Shown here: positions 17,902 to 25,341 of the stretch, one piece after another
Numbering within the stretch: position 1 is the first letter of the stretch
Layout: each line of letters opens with the position of its first letter
From: Acidimicrobiaceae bacterium
Lineage (GTDB): Bacteria > Actinomycetota > Acidimicrobiia > Acidimicrobiales > RAAP-2
NCBI GenBank assembly: GCA_003136415.1
Contig: PLEI01000030.1
Span: forward strand, 1 to 46,979
Length of the DNA: 46,979 nt
Direction of reading: 5' to 3'
Made by a program: the position numbers and the translations under genes
The notes under the pieces: model-generated
The model's input: the letters and a program-made list of their open reading frames with translations, nothing else
Database searches by the model: none
What the model was told of the DNA's origin: nothing

Positions 17902-18873
17902 ATGGCTGAGCGCAAGGAACTGGACCCTTACAAAGGGGCTTTTCGATGGGCGTATTTGCGGGCGCGATTCGACCTTCCACGCGGGGTCATAGTGGGTTTC
18001 GTTGCTCTACCCCTGGCCGCGGCAGTCGTGAGCGCGGCGAATTCCCCCAAGTCCGGCGCGTCCCTACGGGTGCGAATCGAGGCAGGCGCGATTGCGGGAC
18101 TAATCACACTCGGTGTCGTCGCTCTACTGATCGTTATCACGGCCCTTCTGCTCGCTAGCAAGGAACAAAGAGATGCGCTGAAGAGGGAAACGAAGAGCTT
18201 GAATTCGACAATCGAACAGCGTACTGAAGAGGTTGCAACGCTTCGATCACAGCGACTTGACACCGATCACGAAGAGGGGATCAAAGAAATACTTCGATTG
18301 GCCCAAGAACTAGTGAAGGAGAATCAGAGGGTCGAATTTAATTCGCCTGGTGCTAGGGATTCGTTAGTGGGGCACGTATCAACAATCATCCCGTTCATTG
18401 ACGACTGGAATAACAACGCCCTAGGAGATTTCATTATTGCTGATCGTCTATCGAACCGGAGAGACCAGGAAATTGGTGGATTCGACCGCCGCATTTATTC
18501 CCCTGCCGCGCTTGAAGAAATCTTTGACTTTGCTCTGCATAGGTCTACAACGCCACAATTTGGCACCCCTCGCCAAATTCCCTGGGCGGAAATCAACAAA
18601 CAAGCGCCTGAAGAAGTCAGGATTCGAAAAGCCCACGGTGAACCAATGTTCGCCGCCCGCTCTAACCACGAAGTAACTCGCGAGCAAGCGATGGAACGCA
18701 TACAGCGGTTCCAAGACGACATATTGTCGTGGCCTGATACGGCCGCATATGGCGACGTTTCAAGAATGAATGCAATGGGAGTATCCAAGATGCGCCTGTT
18801 GTCCGAACTGAGCAATCGAATTGCACAGCATGGTTACGTTGTAGGTTCAGGCTGCTCAAGGTGCGCTAGGTAG
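17902..18873 (+). CDS. Passenger gene: membrane-anchored coiled-coil protein of unknown function
   Basis: 323 residues. Two membrane segments are seen at about 28-45 (GVIVGFVALPLAAAVVSAA) and 60-88 (AGAIAGLITLGVVALLIVITALLLAS). A charged coiled coil follows at about 88-120 (EQRDALKRETKSLNSTIEQR) and then a soluble domain of about 200 residues with no family I can name. It starts 54 bp inside the left end of the IS1595 element and is convergent with the protease operon, so it is cargo. A predicted hairpin-like two-pass membrane anchor with a cytoplasmic domain is an inference. Confidence 0.75.
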   Translation: MAERKELDPYKGAFRWAYLRARFDLPRGVIVGFVALPLAAAVVSAANSPKSGASLRVRIEAGAIAGLITLGVVALLIVITALLLASKEQRDALKRETKSLNSTIEQRTEEVATLRSQRLDTDHEEGIKEILRLAQELVKENQRVEFNSPGARDSLVGHVSTIIPFIDDWNNNALGDFIIADRLSNRRDQEIGGFDRRIYSPAALEEIFDFALHRSTTPQFGTPRQIPWAEINKQAPEEVRIRKAHGEPMFAARSNHEVTREQAMERIQRFQDDILSWPDTAAYGDVSRMNAMGVSKMRLLSELSNRIAQHGYVVGSGCSRCAR

Positions 18874-18876
18874 CCC

Positions 18877-19002
18877 CTAGGCGTCTAGTTCGGGCTCAAT
18901 TACATCCGGCGCTGGAGAACCGAGCAACAGTTTCAACGCCTCTTCCGGGTCCATATCAATGTTGACTGGCTCGTCGTAGCCTTCAAAGGCGTCACGTGGC
19001 AT
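18877..19002 (-). CDS. Passenger gene: 41-aa acidic small protein
   Basis: A very short complete frame with ATG at 19002 and stop at 18877, 9 bp after the protease stop. The product begins MPRDAFEGYDEPVNIDMDPE and is strongly acidic with one predicted helix (EEALKLLLG). Good composition and the operon-like spacing suggest a real gene despite its length. The start has no strong ribosome binding site, so translation may depend on the upstream gene. It could be a regulator, inhibitor or substrate of the protease, but that is speculation. Confidence 0.55.
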   Translation of the reverse strand: MPRDAFEGYDEPVNIDMDPEEALKLLLGSPAPDVIEPELDA

Positions 19003-19011
19003 GACCGAAGT

Positions 19012-19551
19012 TTACCGTCGTTTTCGCTTCTTAGGGTTTGGCCGAAGGCCCTGCCTAGGTGATGAATTTTGCACTCTCTTTTGCGCATCTGCGATTTTCA
19101 CAAAGTCAATCACTTCAAGTGAGGGGACGCGAAAGGACATTACGGTATTTCCACCGACGTTTGATATGTGAAGGTCACCCAAATTGATGATGTCCATTCC
19201 AATTAACGCTTCGAGGCCACCAGGCAGTTGTCCGAGTGTCACTCGAACTGCACGAATCCCGACCTGGCTAGGCAAGACGAAATTGACGAGGTATTCCTGG
19301 CTGAGCTGCGAGGAGTTCACACCGCCTACCATCGTTAGTCCGATGGGTGAAATCTGAAGCGCGTCGACGACCTTCTGTGTGATTACGGAACCTGTCGCTC
19401 CGGTGTCCCAGATCGCCTCGAAATTGCCAAATCGTCCGGGGGTAGCGGTTAATGGATCGAAAACGGCGTCGCTTATCACAACTGGGCATCGCAGTTCGCG
19501 CAGTATCCCCTGTCCCGCAATTGTCAGAGAATTCGAAGGTCGAAACTTCAA
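19012..19551 (-). CDS. Passenger gene: retropepsin-like aspartyl protease
   Basis: 179 residues. It has the single-domain aspartyl protease signature DTGATGSVI with the catalytic Asp (in AIWDTGATGSVIT, about residue 49), followed by flap-like and hydrophobic segments (MVGGVNSSQL) and a later LIGMDIINLGDLHIS block typical of retropepsin-like folds. One catalytic Asp per chain means it should act as a homodimer. The C-terminus is very basic (NPKKRKRR). It starts with TTG overlapping the stop of the DUF5678-like gene (TTGA), so the two are coupled. Substrate unknown. Found as cargo on an IS1595 element. Confidence 0.85.
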   Translation of the reverse strand: MKFRPSNSLTIAGQGILRELRCPVVISDAVFDPLTATPGRFGNFEAIWDTGATGSVITQKVVDALQISPIGLTMVGGVNSSQLSQEYLVNFVLPSQVGIRAVRVTLGQLPGGLEALIGMDIINLGDLHISNVGGNTVMSFRVPSLEVIDFVKIADAQKRVQNSSPRQGLRPNPKKRKRR

Positions 19552-19799
19552 ATGACAACTCGTGAGTGGAACGTTTGAGTGTAATTGGTGTTTCCAGGGC
19601 TAACGAGTTGAATCATGAATTCGCCGGGCTGATAATTCTTAGTTGCGAACGTGTACGCGTCCAATTCCGAATCAAAGTTTCCGACCACCTCTTCGGCGTA
19701 GATGACGATATGGCGTCCATCGAATTGCGCGACTAGTTCCGACTGGTGTTCCAAGTACCAATGGAATAACTTCTCAAGTTCGCTCATATATGACAGCAT
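19548..19799 (-). CDS. Passenger gene: DUF5678-like protein
   Basis: 83 residues with ATG at 19799 and AGGAG about 6 bases upstream. The pattern of an N-terminal helix with aromatic residues (LEKLFHWYLEHQSELVAQF), then GRHIVIYAEEVVGNFDSELDAYTFA and a final FMIQLVSP strand, fits DUF5678, a small domain often seen next to retropepsin-like genes. The stop overlaps the protease start. It lies 30 bp downstream of the transposase gene on the same strand and could be read through from it. Role unknown; an adaptor or inhibitor of the protease is possible. Confidence 0.75.
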   Translation of the reverse strand: MLSYMSELEKLFHWYLEHQSELVAQFDGRHIVIYAEEVVGNFDSELDAYTFATKNYQPGEFMIQLVSPGNTNYTQTFHSRVVI

Positions 19800-19829
19800 A
19801 ATGACTCCTAGCAGGACAGGTAGCCCGTG

Positions 19830-20804
19830 TCAAGCACCGGTTGTCAACGGTCGGTAACTCAAACGAATTCCGGCAACTTGACCCATCAACTTCACCATGC
19901 GCTCAGTGTCGCTCAAGAAGTGCGTCCCGTGACGGAAAGAAAACTCGGCTAAATACCTGTTCAAGTGCTCCGGGCTGATGTTGTGGTGAGTACCGCTGAT
20001 CGAACGCTTCAACTGAGAAAAGAAGTTCTCGGCCTTGTTCGTCCCATCTGAAAACTCCGTGACGTACTGACCCAAGTGGTGATTGACAACATGGTGAGCC
20101 GTCATCTCTTTTCCAACGGTCCGATACACACCCGCTGAGTCAGTGTGCAGGGTCGAAGTATTGAACGCGATGTTCTCAGTGATGAACCGGCGAATGTTCG
20201 GACCCGAAACCGTAGTCACAGGCTTAGTGCGAATCTCGTCTGTCTCTGATGAGATCGGCGCAACCACAGCCGTCTTTCGTGCCGTGGTGTTGCCAAACTC
20301 AGACCTGCGAGGGTCGTTGGCGTGCCAGTTCTCCGGCTTGCCACCGATGTAGGTTTCGTCCGCCACGATGTTGCCACTCATCGATCCTCCACGTGACTTC
20401 ATGGCCTCACGGATGCGCTGAGTCATGAACCACGCCGTCTTCGGCGCCACGCCGTACTTGCGAGAAATCTCTCTGGCGGCGAGTCCATTCTTGTTGGCGC
20501 ACATCTCAAAGAACACGAACAGCCAGATACGCAGAGACACCTTGGAGCCGTGAAAGATGGTCCCAGTCGTCACGGAGAACTGCTTACGACAGTCCTTGCA
20601 CTTCCACACTCGACGCTCTGACACTGAGCCTCGCGTAGTAGCCCTAGACACACCGTTGGAGGGCTTGAGGTAGTAGTGATCACCAATGACGCCACAGTGA
20701 GGGCAGACAGGCTTGTCAGGCCAGCGGAGGCTTTCCGTGTACTCGTAAGCTTCTGATTCAGTCGCTATCAATTGAGCCATGTTGCTGAAAGTGATTTTCT
20801 CCAT
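19830..20804 (-). CDS. IS1595-family (ISXO2-like) transposase
   Basis: 324 residues. An N-terminal zinc ribbon has CPHC (34-37) and CKDC (69-72). An HTH region follows (NGLAAREISRKYGVAPKTAWFM). The catalytic core shows Asp149 in VADETYIGG, Asp222 in LHTDSAG and the block NKAENFFSQLKRSISGTHH characteristic of this family. The frame is complete and starts 23 bp inside the element's right end. It moves the whole 3-kb unit including the cargo genes if functional. The intact frame, perfect ends and intact target duplication indicate a recent insertion. Confidence 0.95.
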   Translation of the reverse strand: MEKITFSNMAQLIATESEAYEYTESLRWPDKPVCPHCGVIGDHYYLKPSNGVSRATTRGSVSERRVWKCKDCRKQFSVTTGTIFHGSKVSLRIWLFVFFEMCANKNGLAAREISRKYGVAPKTAWFMTQRIREAMKSRGGSMSGNIVADETYIGGKPENWHANDPRRSEFGNTTARKTAVVAPISSETDEIRTKPVTTVSGPNIRRFITENIAFNTSTLHTDSAGVYRTVGKEMTAHHVVNHHLGQYVTEFSDGTNKAENFFSQLKRSISGTHHNISPEHLNRYLAEFSFRHGTHFLSDTERMVKLMGQVAGIRLSYRPLTTGA

Positions 20805-21258
20805 ACCTAATTATCCCATCTAATTCTGGGTTTGTCAAGTTACACGTCACCGGAGATTCTGGTGTTTTTAGCGGCATTGACCCGAAAATCACGTTATTTG
20901 CGAGGGGCGTCTACCACGACGTCCCTGATCGCACTGACTGTGATACCGGGCGGCCAACGCTGCCCAACCCCGCGTCCACGAACTGCCACGATCCGCTCGG
21001 GTGAGTCACCGCCTTGCTGAGCAACCCCTCCACTCCCCATCGGTCAGAACACCGGGCCCTGCTCGCACGCCAGCTGGCCGAGGCTCGCCGTCACACACCA
21101 GAATCTCCACCAAGCGTCGAACCCTCTAACAGCAATTCCCGGTCTTCTCACAACTGATGGCAATTGACCAGGTACATCACTCGAAGGACATGGGGGAATT
21201 CCGAGCGCTCGTGTCCAGAGTTTGCAGCCGCGCGCTTTCGCGAGCGAGTCGGCAGTCG

Positions 21259-21366
21259 CTACCGCCCTCTTCGTCCTGGCGATTCATAACGAACCACTTC
21301 GTCAGCGATCATGAGCTCGACCACTCCCGGCAGCTCTTCGATGGCGAGGTGCGGCCCTTCGCTCAT
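21259..21366 (-). CDS. Possible 35-aa downstream micro-gene of the XRE/NTase operon
   Basis: ATG at 21366 overlaps the stop of the 22-codon frame before it (ATGA). The product begins MSEGPHLAIEELPGVVELMI and has a balanced, helical composition. It may be the continuation of a decayed gene broken by a frameshift and not a true separate protein. No family recognised. Confidence 0.25.
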   Translation of the reverse strand: MSEGPHLAIEELPGVVELMIADEVVRYESPGRRGR

Positions 21367-21431
21367 GTGCGCGGTGGGTCCTCGGTCAGCTCGACGAGGG
21401 CGTATTCAAGCGCTGCGTACAACCAGTTCAC
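21363..21431 (-). CDS. Possible 22-aa micro-gene overlapping the NTase stop
   Basis: GTG at 21431 overlaps the stop of the nucleotidyltransferase gene as GTGA and is followed by MNWLYAALEYALVELTEDPP-type sequence before a stop. The overlap style is the same as at the other two junctions of the operon. It could be the truncated start of a longer gene. The 21114-21258 stretch to its left holds nothing I recognise. Confidence 0.25.
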   Translation of the reverse strand: MNWLYAALEYALVELTEDPPRT

Positions 21432-22039
21432 TGTTCTTGGTCGGGGGATTCCGCCTGCTCTAATAGCTTCGCTAGGCGCCGGATATTGCGTCGCGAGCGC
21501 CGACCCGGCGGGGGCGCCCCGCGCACGGCCGCAGTAATAAAGCGTTGCTGGTGAGGTTCTAGAGGCGTGGCCTTAGCGCGCTCGAGCAGCGTTGTCGGCT
21601 TGAGATGGCCAGACTGGAAGAGAGCGTGCGCCCATGCAAAGTCCTTGTCACGACCGGCAGCCAACTTGGCAACCGCAAGGTCGTGAATCTCGGGGTAGAT
21701 ACCCGTCACGGCCCTCTGCCCACTGGACGTCACTCTGTGAGCTCGCCCTTCCCAGCCGGGGGGCAAGACCAGAAGTGCGCGACCTATTCCTTCCGCGTAG
21801 TAGCCGTATGTCTCATGGAAGAGCGTGTCCTCTCCGATCGCGCCGTTGATCAGTGTGGCCTTGATGTCGTTCGGGTCATCTAGCGCCAACAGGTCGGCTT
21901 CAACTGAAAGCGTGACGAGTTTCGGTAACCCTTCGGGGAACTGGGCAAGGGCCGCCTGGGAACCGGCAACGATGACTTCGTCCTCGTTGATCACATCACC
22001 CGCGGCGCGAACGATGTGGTCGAGATCCTCGCGCCTCAC
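21428..22039 (-). CDS. Nucleotidyltransferase-like protein (DUF6036 / AbiEii-like)
   Basis: 203 residues. The N-terminal segment has a nucleotidyltransferase-like GS motif (VIVAGSQAALAQF) followed by a strand with acidic residues (LSVEADLLALDD), the place of the metal-binding acids. IHDLAVAKLAAGRDKD is the helix that is conserved in DUF6036/AbiEii-type proteins. It starts with GTG overlapping the XRE gene stop (GTGA). In related pairs the nucleotidyltransferase is the toxin and the HTH partner the antitoxin. I infer a type IV-like toxin-antitoxin or abortive infection module. The C-terminus is rich in Pro and Arg. Confidence 0.75.
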   Translation of the reverse strand: MRREDLDHIVRAAGDVINEDEVIVAGSQAALAQFPEGLPKLVTLSVEADLLALDDPNDIKATLINGAIGEDTLFHETYGYYAEGIGRALLVLPPGWEGRAHRVTSSGQRAVTGIYPEIHDLAVAKLAAGRDKDFAWAHALFQSGHLKPTTLLERAKATPLEPHQQRFITAAVRGAPPPGRRSRRNIRRLAKLLEQAESPDQEQ

Positions 22040-22641
22040 AGGTGGTTCTCTACCAGCTCACGACCAGCATTTATCGCGGTCGAGATCTCTTGGCGGACGT
22101 CGTCGAGTGATCTGCCGGCCATTTCTGCGACTCGTACTCCGTCGGTGCCCATGATCACCTCAAGGCGCTCTTCGTCGCTGAGTACTCCAGCGAAGGGAGA
22201 CGCTTGGCGTAGATCTCGCGCCGCCTGATCGGTTGACGTCATCACACTGATCAGCCTCGCGACTGATCCATTGATGAGGTTCTCCCACGCGTCCAGGTAG
22301 GGCTCGGTGTTCCCGAGGGTGTCCGCCACGCGCAGCACTTCCAGGTTGTGACGCGCACACTCGCGCACACCCTCGGGATCGCCTTCGATCTTGGCCGCAA
22401 TAGCCCGGTGCATCTCGAGCGTGCGGATCTCGGGGCCCGAAAGTCGGGGGCGCACCTCGACGATGAGGTCGCAGCCGGCGGCAAGAGCGATGCGCTCCAG
22501 AGTAGAGAATCCCGGATCGTGACGGCCCTTCGCGTAGTCGATGAGGGCAGAGTGAGCGGTACCAGCGCGACGGGCTAACTCTCGCCCGGAGAGTCCACTC
22601 GTGCGCCGGAGATTGGTCAAGATCTCGTCGATGATGTTCAT
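22036..22641 (-). CDS. XRE-family HTH antitoxin-like regulator
   Basis: 201 residues from the ATG at 22641. The N-terminal XRE domain is clear (ILTNLRRTSGLSGRELARRA, then GTAHSALIDYAKGRHDPGFSTLERIALAAG). The remainder is helical and may bind the partner. The frame is open far upstream, but this start is fixed by a promoter and perfect palindrome that end exactly at the ATG, so translation is probably leaderless. It is the first gene of an operon with the nucleotidyltransferase. The whole cassette lies between two inverted MITE-like elements. The 22669-22835 stretch upstream holds no feature that I recognise. Confidence 0.8.
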   Translation of the reverse strand: MNIIDEILTNLRRTSGLSGRELARRAGTAHSALIDYAKGRHDPGFSTLERIALAAGCDLIVEVRPRLSGPEIRTLEMHRAIAAKIEGDPEGVRECARHNLEVLRVADTLGNTEPYLDAWENLINGSVARLISVMTSTDQAARDLRQASPFAGVLSDEERLEVIMGTDGVRVAEMAGRSLDDVRQEISTAINAGRELVENHL

Positions 22642-22668
22642 AGTGGTAGTATAACGCATACCACTATG
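22639..22668 (-). promoter_or_regulatory. Operator palindrome and leaderless promoter of the XRE/NTase operon
   Basis: CATAGTGGTA (22639-22648) and TACCACTATG (22659-22668) are perfect inverted arms with a 10-bp spacer. On the minus strand a -10-like TATACT lies six bases before the ATG, and the palindrome arm includes the start codon. Transcription would begin at or next to the ATG, and a protein bound to the palindrome would block it. Autorepression by the XRE product is inferred. Confidence 0.7.
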
Positions 22669-22835
22669 AGCGTCGCGACCGGGCGTTCGCGCACTAGGGC
22701 TTGGCGAAAAGTCTCGAGAACTGACAGCCGCCTCGTGGCGAAGCCGGTCAAGCCCCTTTTCGAGCGCGACGAGGCCAGAGGACAATGGATCGCCAGAGTT
22801 CGAGATTCACAACCTGTAGGGGCACGGTTCCACGC

Positions 22836-23099
22836 TTGGTGGAGATTCTGGTATGTGACGGCGAGCTTCGGCTAGCTGGCGTCGAGCGGGGCCTAGTGTT
22901 CTACCCGATGGGAAGTGAAGGGGTCGCTCAGCAAGGCGGTGACTCACCCGAGCGGATCGTGGGAGTTCGTGGGCGCGGAGTGAGGCAGCGTTGGCCGCCC
23001 GGTATCAGAGTCATTTGCGAGGGACGTCGTGATAGACGCCCCTCGCAAATGACGTGATTTTCGGGTCGATGCCGCTAAAAACACCAGAATCTCCACCAA
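22836..23099 (-). repeat. MITE-like element copy B (about 264 bp), inverted relative to copy A
   Basis: Inverted ends TTGGTGGAGATTCTGGT (22836-22852) and ACCAGAATCTCCACCAA (23083-23099) are exact over 17 bp. An internal hairpin has arms 23011-23028 and 23035-23052 (one mismatch in 18). No coding capacity. It matches the reverse complement of copy A throughout. Copy A has lost one arm of the internal hairpin. Together the two copies bracket the XRE/nucleotidyltransferase operon. Confidence 0.85.
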
Positions 23100-23157
23100 A
23101 CGCCGAGCCTTGGGCCCACCACGAGAGTCTGAGGAACCCAGCGGAGCACTGTCAGAC

Positions 23158-25341
23158 TCACTCATAGTGAATTAGCCCGCTGTCGAGAAGATCCGGCCGG
23201 AACCCCATCATCCACGCCTCGACCGATTCCGCGGTGTAGCCACTTTTTGGACCACGGACGAGAACGCCACGGGCCACGAGTGCACGGGTACCAGTGTCGT
23301 CAAGACCGCTGTACTCCTTCAGCTCTGCAGCAGAGATGACCTCCCGCCGTTTCATGCCTCGCCGGTCAAGTTCGCTCTGTACTGACGCTCGAGTCACGAA
23401 CGTCTTGCCCGTTGCGTCGATTTCATCATCAGCGACGAGCCGTCCGGCTTTGACCCACAGGTGTATCGAGCTGTGGCTGGCATTGAGCATCCGGGCCACT
23501 TCGGCAACGGTCATGGAGCGTCGTCGAAGTTCTTCGATCCGCGAGTACTCGCGAATGACCACATCGGCCTGCTCCGACGTGAGCAGCACCTGGCGCGAGT
23601 ACTCGTCGGTCCTTAGTTCGAGCTCGAGTCGCTGGATCGTGGCGTGCACTTGGTGATAGGAAGCACCCACCTTGTCAGCGAGTTCCTCAATCCGCCACCA
23701 GCCTTCGAAACGTTCTCGATACGAGACGACGTCCTCTAGTCGTACGCGCCACTGGCGATCACACTTGACGCCCGCAATCTGATCAGGCAGTAAGCGACGT
23801 GCCGCCGTGACACTCATCGAGAGAACCGCGGCGGCTTCTTCGATGCCGATCCAGCCATCGTCGAGTGTGCTGACCTGCCAGCCGATTTCGGCCAACTCAG
23901 CGTCCCTTGCCGCGCGCGTGGATCGGTCAAGGGAGGAGCCGTAACTGGGCTTCTTCGTGGTCGGCACCAGGAGGGAGCTGATGGATCTCGCGATCTCGGC
24001 ATCGATCACGTCAGCTGCGGGCTTCATTGCTTCGAGGAGGCGGTCGTCAAGGGTATAGACGAGGTCAAAGACATCTTGGCCGCCGCGATGCCCCATCGCA
24101 CGGCGCTTCACGATCGCCTCGAGCTGCGGCGTCCACGCCAGGTCGGTGGCGAAGCCCTTGCGCATGTCGTGGGGAATCACGAGGTCGTCCTCATCCACAC
24201 CGCCTCCGACGACGCGGCTGGCGGCCTTCAGCGCGTTGCGGAATCCCGCGATGCCACCGTCCTCTGACTGGATCGTCGGAATGAGACGCTTGGTGCCATC
24301 GATCTCACCGGTCAGCGGGTCCGTATCGAAGACGTCGATGACGTGGCGAATGAGCGTGGTGAGCGAGTGCGGCAAAGCGATGACGCGATAGCTCGCGTCG
24401 GTCTTGAGCGTTGTCACGCGACTGACCTTCGTTACCCGTTCGTTCTCATCGCGGACGAGGTTCGTCTGGCCGCCCTTGGCTTCGACCAGCAAGTAGCCCC
24501 ATTCACCATCAAAAATGAAATTGGCGTTGATGAGCCCGTAGGACTCGGCGATTCGCAGCCCCGTGACGCGCATTAGCCACATCGCCAACTGATGGATCAC
24601 GTGGAGTTCACCCGCTAATGCCCGAGCCTCGAAGAACGACACGAGGCGCGCCTTGCGCTTCGCTCGGTTTCGCGGCTTCATCGCCGAGACGCCGTTGGTG
24701 AGGGCGGGCTTGACACCGCCCCGCTTGCTCGCTACCACCACCACCGGGGCCCCCAACGTGTGAGCGTAGAGCAGGACCTCTGAGATGAGCCAGAGCATGC
24801 CGCTGACGTTCTCTGTCGCGTACGTCGGGGCTTCGTCATCAACGTCATCACCTGGCGAGGCGCCGAAACCTGCCATCTTGCGAGTCCATCTGATGACTAG
24901 AGCCCGTCCGCTCGCTACGTCAGTCTCGATGAGTCCCCCGAAGGCCGGGAGGATATGTAAACGAAGATCCGACATGACGTCGCGGGCCCGCCCGGGCCCG
25001 CCGCGTTGCAGTAGGTCGTAGTACTCATGGTGCCACGCCAACGCATACTCCTCGAAGGTACGAATGGCGACCGCCCCTGATGGCAACGTCGACGCCGCCA
25101 CTGCCGCAGGTTCCGCAGAGGCTCTGGAGGCGTCCCGGCGTGGACGACGTGGCTTCTTCGCAGCGCCTTGCGCCTCGAGACCTGCCTCGAGTCGGTCGAT
25201 CTGGACGGCGATCCAGACGTCGGTCTGGGCCTCAGAGTCGAACGAACCCCAAACGCGCGCGACCAAGCCGCGACGACGTGGCACCGATGCCAACCACACA
25301 CCGTCACGGTCCTTCTTGTAGCCAGTCAGGGGCCGTGTCAT
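23158..25341 (-). CDS. int: Island integrase (tyrosine recombinase) with a C-terminal array of HTH domains
   Basis: 727 residues, about twice the common integrase length. The N-terminal arm-binding/core-binding region is about 1-230. The catalytic domain has Arg263 (TGLRIAES), His391 and Arg394 (HDMRKG), His418 (MGHRG) and nucleophile Tyr429 (LVYTLDD), all present. From about 495 to 715 there are four segments resembling excisionase/MerR-type HTH (WIGIEEAAAVLSMSVTAARR; RIEELADKVGASYHQVHATI; TVAEVARMLNASHSSIHLWV; VISAAELKEYSGLDDTGTRA). The gene lies near the tRNA-fMet, the likely attachment site. It is preceded by a small HTH gene overlapping its start. Confidence 0.9.
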   Translation of the reverse strand: MTRPLTGYKKDRDGVWLASVPRRRGLVARVWGSFDSEAQTDVWIAVQIDRLEAGLEAQGAAKKPRRPRRDASRASAEPAAVAASTLPSGAVAIRTFEEYALAWHHEYYDLLQRGGPGRARDVMSDLRLHILPAFGGLIETDVASGRALVIRWTRKMAGFGASPGDDVDDEAPTYATENVSGMLWLISEVLLYAHTLGAPVVVVASKRGGVKPALTNGVSAMKPRNRAKRKARLVSFFEARALAGELHVIHQLAMWLMRVTGLRIAESYGLINANFIFDGEWGYLLVEAKGGQTNLVRDENERVTKVSRVTTLKTDASYRVIALPHSLTTLIRHVIDVFDTDPLTGEIDGTKRLIPTIQSEDGGIAGFRNALKAASRVVGGGVDEDDLVIPHDMRKGFATDLAWTPQLEAIVKRRAMGHRGGQDVFDLVYTLDDRLLEAMKPAADVIDAEIARSISSLLVPTTKKPSYGSSLDRSTRAARDAELAEIGWQVSTLDDGWIGIEEAAAVLSMSVTAARRLLPDQIAGVKCDRQWRVRLEDVVSYRERFEGWWRIEELADKVGASYHQVHATIQRLELELRTDEYSRQVLLTSEQADVVIREYSRIEELRRRSMTVAEVARMLNASHSSIHLWVKAGRLVADDEIDATGKTFVTRASVQSELDRRGMKRREVISAAELKEYSGLDDTGTRALVARGVLVRGPKSGYTAESVEAWMMGFRPDLLDSGLIHYE

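Larger units (their letters stand above)
17848..20851 (-). mobile_element. IS1595-family element with passenger genes (3004 bp)
   Basis: Perfect 25-bp inverted ends lie at 17848-17872 (starting GGTGACGTGTAACTTGAC) and 20827-20851 (the exact reverse complement). They are flanked by an exact 8-bp direct duplication GGAGATTC at 17840-17847 and 20852-20859; 8 bp is the family's usual target size. The transposase lies at one end. Four other genes fill the rest: a 323-residue membrane protein on the plus strand, and DUF5678-like, retropepsin-like and 41-residue genes on the minus strand. The insertion split the terminal repeat of MITE-like copy A, and the intact copy B shows the pre-insertion sequence. 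Confidence 0.95.
17835..21113 (+). repeat. MITE-like element copy A, interrupted by the IS1595 element
   Basis: Ends with inverted repeats beginning TTGGTGGAGATTCTGGT (split by the insertion on the left; intact as ACCAGAATCTCCACCAA at 21097-21113 on the right). Removing the 3004-bp insertion and its 8-bp target duplication leaves about 267 bp. This sequence matches the reverse complement of 22836-23099 over its whole length, roughly nine bases in ten by eye. It has no coding capacity. The matching outer flanks (GGGTTCG type) suggest that the true ends may reach slightly further out. Confidence 0.8.

Noticed and set aside
17678..17980. Upstream extension of the GNAT gene to 270 residues
   Set aside because: It would cross the end of the MITE-like and IS1595 elements; a strong ribosome binding site marks the GTG at 17677.
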